A DNA stretch of 25,583 nt from Acidimicrobiales bacterium (GTDB lineage: Bacteria; Actinomycetota; Acidimicrobiia; Acidimicrobiales; CADCSY01): positions 1 through 25,583 of the forward strand of contig JAUJLZ010000007.1 of NCBI GenBank assembly GCA_030447125.1, written 5' to 3'. Each line of letters opens with the position of its first letter. Positions within the stretch are counted from its first letter, which is position 1. This document shows, piece after piece, positions 7,915 through 15,733 of this stretch. The notes beneath the pieces are model-generated. The model was not told the origin of the DNA, searched no databases, and worked only from the letters and a program-made list of their open reading frames with translations. Both the position numbers and the translations under genes were made by a program.

Positions 7915-8775
7915 TCAGCCAGCGGTCGACGCCTCCGCCGAGCGCTCCCAGAGGGGGTGGCCGAGGCCCAGCCACCGTTCCAGTCGCTCGATGTCGGACC
8001 AGATGGGTGCGGTCACCGCCTCGGGGATGGGCACCTCCGACGCCTGGAGCCGAGCGTCGTACGCCGGCCCCTGGCGTACGAGCAGGCCCCGGAACCGGTG
8101 GCGCACGGGGGCGGGGACCTTGGCCATGTGGGCCCGTAGGGGCGAGTTCCAGATTCGGCGCATCAACGCCGTGTAGTGGGACTTCTCGGCGCTCACGTTG
8201 TAGGCCTCGCCGGGCCGGGGACGGGGGGCCAGTCCCAGGTGGCCGAGCACGATGGGCCAGGCCGGGGCCTCGTCGCTGACCAGGTCCTCGAAGCGCACCA
8301 CGCAGATCTGCGAGCGGTCGAAGACCTCGAGGTAGGGGGCCAGGCAGTCGTGGTAGAGGCTGCGCCGGAGGTAGCGGTTCTCGGGGTCCCCGAGGACCTC
8401 GGCCAGGGAGAGGTGCTCCTCGCCCCGCAGGACGGCGTGGCGGTAGTGGGACCGTAGCCGCTCCACCGGGTGGCGTAGCAGGTAGACGAGGCGGGCGTCG
8501 GGGACCACCGACGCCATGCGGGCAGCGGCCGGCCGGCAGTGATCGGGGTTGGTGTAGGTGGTGGAGGCCTCGCCCACCAGCTTTCCCGGCGCCACCGGGA
8601 ACAGATCGAGGTACCAGGGCAGGCCCCGCCGCCACACCTCGTCTCGGGAGAAGAAGTGCGGCTCCTTCAGGGGCGGGAGCTCGAGCTCCGGTTGCTCGCC
8701 CAACCACCGGTAGAGCGACGACGTGCCCGACTTCATGGCGCCGATGACGATGAAGTCAGGGAGGCGACCGCTCAC
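7915..8775 (-). CDS. PAPS-dependent sulfotransferase
   Basis: A 286-residue sulfotransferase of the heparan-sulfate/Sulfotransfer_1-like type. The 5'-phosphosulfate loop is GAMKSGTSSLYRWL (12-25), followed by the KEPHFF motif (37-42) and the 3'-phosphate site RHPVERLRSHY (101-111, with S109). These features are shared with the sulfotransferases at 11610 and 14805. VRFEDLVSD further on is the usual late strand. The GTG start overlaps the TGA of the upstream GT4 by 4 bp (GTGA), so translation of the two is coupled. This suggests that the sugar added by that GT4 (or the following one) is the residue being sulfated, which is an inference. A longer upstream reading exists but is proline/arginine-rich shadow of the GT4 gene. 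Confidence 0.9.
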   Translation of the reverse strand: MSGRLPDFIVIGAMKSGTSSLYRWLGEQPELELPPLKEPHFFSRDEVWRRGLPWYLDLFPVAPGKLVGEASTTYTNPDHCRPAAARMASVVPDARLVYLLRHPVERLRSHYRHAVLRGEEHLSLAEVLGDPENRYLRRSLYHDCLAPYLEVFDRSQICVVRFEDLVSDEAPAWPIVLGHLGLAPRPRPGEAYNVSAEKSHYTALMRRIWNSPLRAHMAKVPAPVRHRFRGLLVRQGPAYDARLQASEVPIPEAVTAPIWSDIERLERWLGLGHPLWERSAEASTAG

Positions 8776-9902
8776 GTTCGGGCGGTGCCCACGGCCGTGT
8801 GGGTGCCGGCGACCGGGCCTCGTCCCAGGGTCTCGTCCAGGGCGTCCTGCCACTGGGCCGCCACCGCGCCGAGGGACCAGCGTTCGACGCACCGGCGCCG
8901 GGCCTCGCGGCCCATGCACGGGCCCAGGCCGGGCTCGGTGACGACCCGGACCACAGCCTCGACCATCGCCCCCAGGTCCTCCACGGGGACCACCAGGCCC
9001 GTCACCCCGTGCTCGATGACCGTGGTCGCCCCAGGGACGTCGGTGGCCACCACCGGGACGCCGCACATGCCCGCCTCGATGAACACGCCGGGCATCCCCT
9101 CGCCCTCGGGACGGCCGGGGAACACCACCACGTCGGCCGAGGCCAGCTCGTCGACCACGTCGTCGAGGCGGCCCAGCACCTCGACGCCCACCTCGGGGCC
9201 GGCCGCCCGCAGCGACCCGAGGAGCGGGCCGTCACCGGCGATGGCGGCCGACACCTCGACGCCCCGAGCCCGGACCTGGCGGACCACCTCCACGAAGCGC
9301 TGGGGGTCCTTGGTGGGGGTCAGGTGACCGAGGAACAGCACCCGGGGGACACCGGCCGGTGGGCGGGCGGATCGAGGCCGGTAGACCTGCGGGTCGCGGC
9401 CGTTGACGATGAGGCGCACGCGGGGGCGGGGGACCCGCAGCAGGTCGGTCGCCTCCCGCACGCTCTCCTCGGAGACCCCCACGACCATCGCCGCCCGCCG
9501 GGCCAGGAGGCGGTAGAGGTCGAGGTGGCGGGCGCCCCGGAGGTTCCCGCTGGACACCCCGGTCTTGGTGTAGACGAGCGGGGCGCGGCTGGCGGTGGCG
9601 ACGACGTACTTGAGCGCCTCCCCCCCGTGGGCCACCACCACGTCGGGGCCGAGGTCGGCCATGGCCCGGCGCAGCCCGACCACGGCCCCCGGTTGCAAGC
9701 CCAGGCGCCGGCTCCGCCGGCTGACCGTGCCCAGCTCGACGTCGGGCCGCAGCTGGCCGGGCCCGGAGGCGAAGAGGGCGAGGGTGCGGTGCTGATCGGG
9801 TCGGCCGTCGAGGGTGTTGCGCAGGGTTCGGGCAAAGAGCTGGGCCCCCCGGGCCAGGTCGGCGGGCAGGACGTGCAGGACACAGGCGGGGGCGGGGCTC
9901 AC
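8772..9902 (-). CDS. Glycosyltransferase family 4
   Basis: A 376-residue GT-B glycosyltransferase. The N-terminal domain starts CVLHVLPADLARGAQLFART and carries DVVVAHGGEALKYVVATA. The donor domain has VNGRDPQVYRP, VLFLGHLTPTKDPQRFVEV, AIAGDGPLLGSL, and the E-x7-E region EGEGMPGVFIEAGMCGVPVV. It is the first gene of a three-gene operon (GT4, sulfotransferase, GT4). The start is a GTG 8 bp downstream of a TAGGGT box, so a leaderless transcript is likely. The divergent neighbour is the exporter permease. Confidence 0.9.
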   Translation of the reverse strand: MSPAPACVLHVLPADLARGAQLFARTLRNTLDGRPDQHRTLALFASGPGQLRPDVELGTVSRRSRRLGLQPGAVVGLRRAMADLGPDVVVAHGGEALKYVVATASRAPLVYTKTGVSSGNLRGARHLDLYRLLARRAAMVVGVSEESVREATDLLRVPRPRVRLIVNGRDPQVYRPRSARPPAGVPRVLFLGHLTPTKDPQRFVEVVRQVRARGVEVSAAIAGDGPLLGSLRAAGPEVGVEVLGRLDDVVDELASADVVVFPGRPEGEGMPGVFIEAGMCGVPVVATDVPGATTVIEHGVTGLVVPVEDLGAMVEAVVRVVTEPGLGPCMGREARRRCVERWSLGAVAAQWQDALDETLGRGPVAGTHTAVGTART

Positions 9903-9978
9903 CGCAGAGAACCCTACCGAGGGCGCCCGGCCCGGCGCGGCTCGGCGGTCGCCCCCGAGGCCGGTAGGGTTCTGCGGT
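9901..9978. promoter_or_regulatory. Divergent promoter pair inside an inverted repeat
   Basis: The left arm (9901-9919) and right arm (9962-9978) are inverted copies of CGGTAGGGTTCTGCGGT, with two extra bases in the left arm, separated by 42 bp. Each arm contains TAGGGT placed 8 bp (- strand) or 9 bp (+ strand) before a GTG start. Each arm thus looks like a complete leaderless -10/start module, and the symmetry may also serve a shared regulator. No -35 consensus is evident. Confidence 0.6.
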
Positions 9979-9979
9979 C

Positions 9980-10831
9980 GTGACCGCCGTCGTCGAACCC
10001 CCCGAGTCTCCGTCCAGCGACCAGATCTTCCGCCGGCGGGTCAGCGTCCGATCCGCCGTGGCCGAGGTGTGGAGCGCGCGCGAGCTGGTGCGGACGCTGG
10101 CCGAGCGCGAGATCCGGGCCCGCTACAAGCAGGCCCTCCTCGGCTTCTCCTGGGCCGTCATCACCCCGTTCGTGCTCATGGTCGTCTTCACCGTCTTCGT
10201 GCGCCGGGTGGCCGACGTGGACACCGGCAACGTCCCCTACCCCCTCTACGCCTACCTCGGCCTCCTGCCCTGGACCTTCTTCTCCACGTCGCTCAGCGCC
10301 GGGGGCCAGAGCCTGGTCACCAACTCCAGCCTGCTCAACAAGATCTACTGCCCGCGGGAGGTGTTCCCGCTGGCGTCGGTCATCGTCGCCGGCATCGACA
10401 CCATCGTCTCCACGGCCATCCTCGGGGTCCTGTTCGTGGTGTTCACGTTCGCGCCCAAGCTCACGTCGCTGTGGGTGCCCCTGCTGCTCCTGATCCAGAT
10501 CGGCTTCACCATCGCCGTCACCCTGATCATCTCCGGGGTACTGGTGTACCTGCGGGACCTGCGCCAGGCGTTGCCGCTGTTCCTGCAGTTCGGTCTGTTC
10601 GCCACGCCTGTGGCCTGGGGCATCGACGTGGTGCCCGCCGTCCTGCAGGTGCCCTACTCCATCGTCAACCCGCTGGCCCCGGTCATCGACGGCTACCGGC
10701 GCACCATCCTCTACGGCCAGTCACCCCAGTGGGACCTGCTGCTGCCGGCGTTGGCCTCGACGACGGTGTTGCTGTGCGTGGGCTACGTCGTGTTCAAACG
10801 GCTGGAAACGGGCTTCGCCGACGCAGCCTGA
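9980..10831 (+). CDS. wzm: ABC transporter permease for polysaccharide export (Wzm/TagG-like)
   Basis: A 283-residue integral membrane protein of the ABC-2 type family, the transmembrane half of a Wzm-Wzt (or TagGH) exporter that moves a lipid-linked polysaccharide across the cytoplasmic membrane. Visible features are the amphipathic N-terminus before LVRTLAEREIRARYKQALLG, the classic cytoplasmic start of this family, then six hydrophobic segments, LLPWTFFSTSLSAGG, LVTNSSLLNKIYCPREVFPL (the family's conserved coupling region), and NPLAPVIDGYRRTILYG near the end. The matching ATPase is not adjacent but lies about 4.9 kb downstream at 15734. GTG start follows a TAGGGT box by 9 bp. The next gene begins 4 bp after its stop. 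Confidence 0.92.
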   Translation: MTAVVEPPESPSSDQIFRRRVSVRSAVAEVWSARELVRTLAEREIRARYKQALLGFSWAVITPFVLMVVFTVFVRRVADVDTGNVPYPLYAYLGLLPWTFFSTSLSAGGQSLVTNSSLLNKIYCPREVFPLASVIVAGIDTIVSTAILGVLFVVFTFAPKLTSLWVPLLLLIQIGFTIAVTLIISGVLVYLRDLRQALPLFLQFGLFATPVAWGIDVVPAVLQVPYSIVNPLAPVIDGYRRTILYGQSPQWDLLLPALASTTVLLCVGYVVFKRLETGFADAA

Positions 10832-10835
10832 GCTC

Positions 10836-11546
10836 GTGGGTGATCACGCTTTGCTGACCGGCCCCGAGGGGCAGGACGTCCCCGCGGGCGGGCCACCGGG
10901 CCCGCTGATCGTCTACGGCGGCGGTGGGCACGGCAAGTGCGTCATCGACCTCGTCCGCAGCGTTGGTGCCCACACGGTCGTCGGGGTGGTCGACGACCAC
11001 TTGGCGCCGGGATCCCACGTGCTGGGAATCCCCGTGCTGGGGGGTGACGCCATGCTCGACGGGCTCCGCCGGCGGGGCATCCTGTCGGCCGTCAACGCGG
11101 TGGGCGGGATCGGCCGGATCGAGGTCCGGGCCGCGGTGTCGGACCGGCTGGCGGGGGCCGGCTTCACCGAGCCCGCCCTCGTGCACCCCTCCGCCGTGGT
11201 CGAACCATCGTTTGCGCCCCCGCCCGGCCTCCAGGCGTTCGCCCACGTCTACGTGGGCACCGACGTGACCGTGGGCGCCAACACCATCCTCAACACCGGC
11301 TCGGTGGTGTCCCACGACTGCCACCTCGGGACGTGCGTGAACCTCTCGCCCGGGGCCCTGCTGGCCGGTTCGGTGCACATCGGCCCCCTCACCCTCGTGG
11401 GCATGGGGGTCACGATCAACGTCGGGGTGAGGGTGGGCGGCCACGTCCGCATCGGCAACGGGGCCACGGTCAAGCACGACGTGCCCGACGGCGTGGTGGT
11501 GCGGGCCGGCGCCCTTTGGCCGCCCCGCGAAGGCGCCGAGAGCTAG
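10836..11546 (+). CDS. NeuD/PglD-like sugar O/N-acyltransferase
   Basis: A 236-residue acetyltransferase with the two-domain layout of PglD/NeuD. An N-terminal Rossmann-like UDP-sugar-binding domain opens with LIVYGGGGHGKCVIDLV (24-40), and a C-terminal left-handed beta-helix (hexapeptide repeats, about 115-220) follows, e.g. VYVGTDVTVGANTILNTG. The presumed catalytic base is His160 in GSVVSHDCHLG. In the family this enzyme N-acetylates the amino group of a UDP-4-amino sugar. A DegT aminotransferase that could supply such a substrate is in the same window (22530). The start is GTG 4 bp after the permease stop; no strong ribosome binding site, so translation is probably coupled. The first 22 residues precede the conserved domain and may be dispensable or mis-started. 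Confidence 0.9.
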   Translation: MGDHALLTGPEGQDVPAGGPPGPLIVYGGGGHGKCVIDLVRSVGAHTVVGVVDDHLAPGSHVLGIPVLGGDAMLDGLRRRGILSAVNAVGGIGRIEVRAAVSDRLAGAGFTEPALVHPSAVVEPSFAPPPGLQAFAHVYVGTDVTVGANTILNTGSVVSHDCHLGTCVNLSPGALLAGSVHIGPLTLVGMGVTINVGVRVGGHVRIGNGATVKHDVPDGVVVRAGALWPPREGAES

Positions 11547-11603
11547 GGTGGGGCGCGCACGGAGCTTCTCCGTGGTCCCTTCCGGTGAACCTCGGGTGAG
11601 GAG
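11544..11603 (+). promoter_or_regulatory. Leader with -10 box, hairpin and ribosome binding site
   Basis: TAGGGT (11544-11549) overlaps the TAG stop of the preceding gene. A perfect 7-bp hairpin (CACGGAG, CTT loop, CTCCGTG) lies at 11558-11574. GAGGAG at 11598-11603 is 6 bp before the GTG of the sulfotransferase. The leader may therefore start a separate transcript, or the hairpin may attenuate read-through. Confidence 0.4.
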
Positions 11604-11609
11604 CAGGCT

Positions 11610-12503
11610 GTGAACGTCACCGAGGTGCTGCGTACGCAGTTCCCCAACGGTCGGCCCAAGGCGGTGACCGAAACCCTGCTCACCGCCCGCAGCCGGCTCG
11701 ACCCGAAGCGCCCGCTGCCCGACTTCCTCGTCATCGGCGGCCAGCGCTGCGGCACCAGCTCGCTCTACAAGTACCTCTCGGCCCACCCGCTCATCGTCCC
11801 GTCGCTGCGCAAGGAGATCCGGTACTTCAACCGCCACCACACCAAGGGCGAGGCGTGGTACCGGGCTCACTTCGCCTCCCGCTGGCACCGCCAGCTGCTC
11901 GCCCGGCGCCACGGCCGCCGCCCCCTCGCCTTCGAGGCCACCCCCGCCTACCTCTTCCACCCCCTGGCCTCCTCCCGGGCCGCGGGGACCGTTCCCGACG
12001 CCCGGTTGGTGGCCGTGTTGCGCAATCCCGTGGACCGGGCCTTGTCGCACTACCACCACAGCGTCCGCCGGGGTTGGGAGCACCTGTCGTTCGCCGACGC
12101 CCTGGCGGCCGAGGCCGACCGCCTGGGCGACCACGGCGAGCGGCTGGCGTCTGACCCGTCGTTCTCGAGCAACGACTACCTCCGCTTCTCCTACGCGGCA
12201 CGAGGGTTCTACGCCGAGCAGCTGGAGCGATGGCTGGCCGACTTCGGTCGGGAGCGCCTCCTCGTCCTTCGCAGCGAGGATCTCTTCCACCGGCCCGTCG
12301 ACACCCTGCACCGTCTCCTGGAGTTCCTGGGCCTGGCCCCGTGGGCCCCGGCCCGCCTGGCCAACCACAGCTACGGCGGTGCTCCCCGGCCGGTGCGCGA
12401 CGAGATGTCACCCGCCGTGCGCCAGGAGCTGGAGGAGCGCTTCCGCACCCCCAACCGGCGTCTGGCCGAACTGGTCGGCAGCGACGTCAGCTGGGATGGA
12501 TGA
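11610..12503 (+). CDS. PAPS-dependent sulfotransferase
   Basis: A 297-residue sulfotransferase. The 5'-phosphosulfate loop is GGQRCGTSSLYKYL (43-56), followed by RKEIRYFN (67-74), the counterpart of KELHFF in its paralogues, and the 3'-phosphate site RNPVDRALSHY (138-148, S146). LVLRSEDLFHRP is the late conserved strand. About 35 extra N-terminal residues precede the core compared with the enzymes at 7915 and 14805. The GTG start has a clear GAGGAG at 6 bp. Its end overlaps the start of the epimerase gene by 8 bp, so these two are translated together. Substrate position on the glycan is unknown. Confidence 0.92.
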   Translation: MNVTEVLRTQFPNGRPKAVTETLLTARSRLDPKRPLPDFLVIGGQRCGTSSLYKYLSAHPLIVPSLRKEIRYFNRHHTKGEAWYRAHFASRWHRQLLARRHGRRPLAFEATPAYLFHPLASSRAAGTVPDARLVAVLRNPVDRALSHYHHSVRRGWEHLSFADALAAEADRLGDHGERLASDPSFSSNDYLRFSYAARGFYAEQLERWLADFGRERLLVLRSEDLFHRPVDTLHRLLEFLGLAPWAPARLANHSYGGAPRPVRDEMSPAVRQELEERFRTPNRRLAELVGSDVSWDG

Positions 12504-13455
12504 GTCCGTGAGCGGGGGGCGAGTGGTGCTCGTCACCGGTGGTGCCGGCTTCGTGGGGGTGCCGACGGTGCGCCAGCTGACCGAGCGGGGGTTCGAGGTC
12601 GTGGTGGCCGACAACTTCGCCGTGGGGTCGGCGTCGCGCCTCGACGACCTGGTGGCCACGGCGGGGGTGCGGGTCGACCGGGTCGACCTGCGCGACGCCG
12701 ACGCCCTGGCCGCCCTCGTGCGGGACGTCAGGCCGTGGGGAGCGATCCACCTGGCCGCCCTCCACTACATCCCCTACTGCGTGGCCCACCCGGCGGAGAC
12801 GATCGCCGTGAACGTACTCGGGTTCCAGCACGTGCTCGACGCCCTCGGTAGGTCCGAGGTGCAGCGCCTGGTCTTCGCCTCCACCGGCGACGTCTACCGT
12901 CCCGGCCTCCGGCCCCATCGTGAGGACGACGACGCCACGCCCACCAGCATCTACGGCGCGTCGAAGCTGGCGGGGGAGTGGATGGTGCGGCTCTGGCGGT
13001 CGTCGGGCGTGGCTGCCGCACCGGTGGTGGCCCGGCTGTTCAACGTCTACGGACCGGGGGAGACCAACCCCCACGTCATCCCCCACCTGTGTGCGAGCAT
13101 GCGCGCCGGCGACGATCTGCCGCTGGGCAACGTCGACGCCAAGCGTGACTACACCTACGTCGACGACGTGGCCGGGGCCCTGGTGGCCCTCTTGGACTCC
13201 GATGCCGGTGATGTCACCGTCAACGTCGGGACCGGGCGCTCGTGGAGCGTGGCCGAGGTCGTCGAGCACCTGGCCCGGCTCACGGGGCGCGACCTCCGCA
13301 TCCGGGTCGAGCCCGACCGCCTCCGCCGCAGCGACCGGCCCAACCTCGCGGCCGATCCCACGCAACTGCGCCAGCTGGTGCCGGGCGCCACCACCACGTC
13401 CCTCGAGGCCGGCCTCGGCCTGCTCCTCCAGGCCGAGGGGCTGCTCGACCGTTGA
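12496..13455 (+). CDS. NAD-dependent sugar-nucleotide epimerase/dehydratase (SDR family)
   Basis: A 319-residue extended short-chain dehydrogenase acting on a nucleotide sugar, most like UDP-glucose/UDP-glucuronate 4-epimerases. It shows the NAD-binding TGGAGFVG (14-21), ADNFAVGSASRLDDL, FASTGDVY (128-134) with the Ser/Thr of the catalytic triad, YGASK (Y153, K157), and ARLFNVYGPGETNPHVIPH. Extended SDRs usually use D in DNL; here DNFAVG keeps it. Epimerases and decarboxylases share these motifs, so the exact reaction is not assigned. The ATG chosen overlaps the sulfotransferase stop; an internal GTG four codons later is possible. It would supply a donor sugar for the glycosyltransferases. 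Confidence 0.9.
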   Translation: MDESVSGGRVVLVTGGAGFVGVPTVRQLTERGFEVVVADNFAVGSASRLDDLVATAGVRVDRVDLRDADALAALVRDVRPWGAIHLAALHYIPYCVAHPAETIAVNVLGFQHVLDALGRSEVQRLVFASTGDVYRPGLRPHREDDDATPTSIYGASKLAGEWMVRLWRSSGVAAAPVVARLFNVYGPGETNPHVIPHLCASMRAGDDLPLGNVDAKRDYTYVDDVAGALVALLDSDAGDVTVNVGTGRSWSVAEVVEHLARLTGRDLRIRVEPDRLRRSDRPNLAADPTQLRQLVPGATTTSLEAGLGLLLQAEGLLDR

Positions 13456-13462
13456 AGGCCCG

Positions 13463-13477
13463 CCGGCTGACGGCCGG
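13463..13477 (+). terminator. Weak hairpin after the epimerase gene
   Basis: A 5-bp GC stem (CCGGC, TGACG loop, GCCGG) begins 8 bp after the epimerase stop. Short and without a U tract, so it is only a candidate. Confidence 0.28.
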
Positions 13478-13507
13478 TCCTCGCCCACGACTGCGGTAGG
13501 AGGATCG

Positions 13508-13705
13508 ATGCCACGGAACGCCCGACCGTGGCACCCGACCGTCCTCATCCACGTGCCCAAGACCGGTGGTTCGAGCCTCCGCAACGCCTCCGAACCCGAT
13601 CGGCCCGGGTGCGAGCGGCCCGGCAGAGGACGGCCACGGTGCGCTCGCGGCGCTCGGCCGCTTTCGGCTCATCGCCTGGTCGACGCCGAGAGCACCTCGT
13701 CGTAG
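13508..13705 (+). pseudogene. Truncated sulfotransferase remnant
   Basis: A good ribosome binding site (AGGAGG at 13498-13503) leads into an ATG whose first 27 residues read MPRNARPWHPTVLIHVPKTG then GSSLRNA. VLIHVPKTGGSSL is the 5'-phosphosulfate-binding start of Sulfotransfer_2-type (HS 2-O-sulfotransferase-like) enzymes, a subtype different from the other sulfotransferases here. After that the reading turns into Arg/Pro/Gly-rich sequence with no family resemblance and stops at 65 residues, running into the antisense end of the GT4 gene. A full enzyme is normally over 200 residues. In another frame, downstream, GRFRLIAW may be a second scrap but this is weak. Best read as the 5' end of a gene lost by deletion. 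Confidence 0.62.
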
Positions 13706-14808
13706 ATGCTCTCGACCTCGCCCACGCGCCGGCGGATGTCGAACTTGGAGCGGACCGACTGCTGGGCCCGAGCGCGCATCTCGCTCCGCAACCGGTCGTC
13801 AGCGAGCAGGCGCAGGATGCCCCGGGCCAGGGCCGGGGGGTCGTAGGGGGGCACGAGGATGCCGTCGTGGTCCTGGTTGACGATCTCGGGGGTGCCTCCC
13901 ACCCAGGTGGCCACGACCGGGACGCCGAGGGCCATGGCCTCGATGGCCACCGTAGGCAGGCCCTCGTAGAGCGACGACAGGGCGAACACGTCGAAGCACG
14001 CCAGCGCCGCCGTCAGGTCGGGCACGAAGCCGGGGAAGATCACGTGGTCGCTGATCCCCAACTCGGAGGCCAACGATTCGAGGTCGCCTCGCAGCGCTCC
14101 CTTGCCCACGAGGACGAAGCTGACGTCGGGATCCTCCTCGATCACCAGCTTGGCCGCGTGCAGGAGGTCGCGCTGGCGCTTCTTCGGGGTGAAGGTGGCG
14201 ACGTGGCCCACCACCTTGTGGTGCGTCGGCACCCCCAGGGCGGCACGGCCGGGCGTGATCCCGGTCCGGTCGAAGGCGTCGAGGGGGATGCCGTTGTAGA
14301 CGAGGCGTACGGGTACCCGGCCGAAGGTGAAGCGGCTCACGTCCCGGAAGGTGTCGCGCGACACGGCCAGGACGAGGTCGTTCATGCCGTAGCTGAGGGT
14401 GTTGGCCACGAAGCTGACGAAGTGCAACCCCGACAGCTGGCGCTGCACGGCCAGGCTGTGCTCGGTGTAGAGCACCGCAGGCGTGCCCGCCTGGCGCGCC
14501 GCCAGGCGGCCCACCACGCCGGAGTACGGGAGGTGGGAGTCGAGGACGTCGATCCTCAGCCTCTCCAGCAGCCGCCGCAGGCGCGGCACCACCCGGAGAT
14601 CGAGCGGGTTCCCGCCCTCAAGGCAGTGCACGGGGATGCCCTGGTCCTTGAAGTACGGCACGTTGTCGTCCTTCCAGGGAAGGATGTAGGCCACGTGGTA
14701 GTCGTACCGAGACCGGTCGAGGTGAGGCAGGGAGTTGACGAGTAGCTGTTCGGCCCCTCCCGCCCCCAGTCCCTTGATGAGCCAGAGCACACGCGTCTTG
14801 GCGGTCAT
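13669..14808 (-). CDS. Glycosyltransferase family 4
   Basis: A 379-residue GT-B glycosyltransferase. It opens VLWLIKGLGAGGAEQLLVNS, a textbook GT4 N-terminal loop. VLDSHLPYSGVVGRLAA and VLYTEHSLAVQRQL form the acceptor side. The donor domain carries VYNGIPLDAFDRTG, GHVATFTPKKRQRDLLHAA, VLVGKGALRGDLE, and the E-x7-E motif in SLYEGLPTVAIEAMALGVPVV. The ATG start overlaps the stop of the upstream sulfotransferase by 4 bp (ATGA), with AAGGA 5 bp before it inside that gene. This couples the two, in the order sulfotransferase then GT. Its 3' end overlaps the sulfotransferase remnant on the other strand. Confidence 0.92.
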   Translation of the reverse strand: MTAKTRVLWLIKGLGAGGAEQLLVNSLPHLDRSRYDYHVAYILPWKDDNVPYFKDQGIPVHCLEGGNPLDLRVVPRLRRLLERLRIDVLDSHLPYSGVVGRLAARQAGTPAVLYTEHSLAVQRQLSGLHFVSFVANTLSYGMNDLVLAVSRDTFRDVSRFTFGRVPVRLVYNGIPLDAFDRTGITPGRAALGVPTHHKVVGHVATFTPKKRQRDLLHAAKLVIEEDPDVSFVLVGKGALRGDLESLASELGISDHVIFPGFVPDLTAALACFDVFALSSLYEGLPTVAIEAMALGVPVVATWVGGTPEIVNQDHDGILVPPYDPPALARGILRLLADDRLRSEMRARAQQSVRSKFDIRRRVGEVESIYDEVLSASTRR

Positions 14809-15647
14809 GCCGTCCTTCGTGGGAGAGAGGTCCAGGCGTCGAGATCACGGTCGAGGAAGGTGGCGAGGGCCCGGTTGTCGTCTTCGAAGTAGGCGGCCAG
14901 CCGGCTCCTCGTCTCGGGGAGGAGGGGTGGATAGGAGCTTTTGTCCTGGGTGTTCAACCGGCCCAGCGCCTTGCTCAGCACCGGTAGGGACCGTGGCATC
15001 CCTTTCGTGGCCCGGCGCAGGGCCAGGGAGCGGAAGGCCACGAACGAGTTGACGGGCTGGCCCAGGTTGGCCGGGCGGTAGGCGTCGTCGATGTCGAGGA
15101 AGCGGCACACCTGGGCGAAGGTGGCCTCGGGCCGGGCCAGGAGGTCCTCGAAGAGGATCACGTGGAGGTGGTGGCGGGGCACCAGGCGGCAGATCCGCTC
15201 CAGTTGCGCGATGTAGCGACCCTGGCCCAGGTAGGCGGGCAGGACCTCCGGGTCGTGGCGCGCCTCCTCGGCCGCGATCGCCGCTTCGAACGAGCCGTTC
15301 TCCCGGCCTCGTGCTCGCTCCATCCAGTAGTGGGAGTAGGCCCGCTCGACCGGATCCCGCAGGATGGCCAGGAGCCGGGCCTCGGGCAGGGTGGCGGCCA
15401 GGCGCTCCACCGCGGTGGCCGACGCCATGTACCGGGGCGTGGCCTCGCCCGCCCGCTGGGCGGGGGAAGCGGCGGCGAACTGCTCCCGGTACCACGACAG
15501 CCCCCGGTCGAAGTGGCGGTCGAAGAAGTGCAGCTCCTTGACCGCGGCCATGAAGACGGCCGGGTGGTCCTCGAGGTAGCGGTACAGCGAGGTGGACCCG
15601 CAGCGCTGGGCGCCGACGACCACGAAGTCGGGCAGGCGGGCAGTCAC
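14805..15647 (-). CDS. PAPS-dependent sulfotransferase
   Basis: A 280-residue sulfotransferase closely patterned on that at 7915-8775. The 5'-phosphosulfate loop is GAQRCGSTSLYRYL (12-25), then KELHFFDRHF (37-46), and the 3'-phosphate site RDPVERAYSHYWMERA (97-112, S105). VILFEDLLARP marks the late strand, and the C-terminal LDRDLDAW is common in this family. It starts with GTG, facing the Wzt gene across 86 bp, and is translationally coupled to the following GT4. It probably sulfates the glycan in the cytoplasm before export, since PAPS is cytoplasmic. Confidence 0.92.
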   Translation of the reverse strand: MTARLPDFVVVGAQRCGSTSLYRYLEDHPAVFMAAVKELHFFDRHFDRGLSWYREQFAAASPAQRAGEATPRYMASATAVERLAATLPEARLLAILRDPVERAYSHYWMERARGRENGSFEAAIAAEEARHDPEVLPAYLGQGRYIAQLERICRLVPRHHLHVILFEDLLARPEATFAQVCRFLDIDDAYRPANLGQPVNSFVAFRSLALRRATKGMPRSLPVLSKALGRLNTQDKSSYPPLLPETRSRLAAYFEDDNRALATFLDRDLDAWTSLPRRTA

Positions 15648-15733
15648 CGGGGCCCCCGAACCGGGACATCCGGTCGCCGAGGACCGGTCGCTAGCATGCG
15701 GAGGTTCCTCCCTCTAGTGCGGACGTGTGAGCC
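15648..15733. promoter_or_regulatory. Divergent promoter region between sulfotransferase and wzt
   Basis: TAGCAT (15692-15697) is a likely -10 for the wzt gene, giving a leader of about 30 bases that includes a GGAGG/CCTCC self-complementary pair. On the - strand no box lies at the leaderless distance seen elsewhere. An in-frame TGA at 15728 bounds the wzt start. Confidence 0.35.

Noticed and set aside
6630..8279. 549-residue + strand open frame over the GT4 and sulfotransferase genes
   Set aside because: No fold-like pattern; covers two well-supported genes on the other strand.
13528..14745. 405-residue + strand open frame opposite a GT4 gene
   Set aside because: Composition is that of an antisense shadow (Val/Gly/His/Gln/Arg), whereas the - strand reading has all GT4 motifs.
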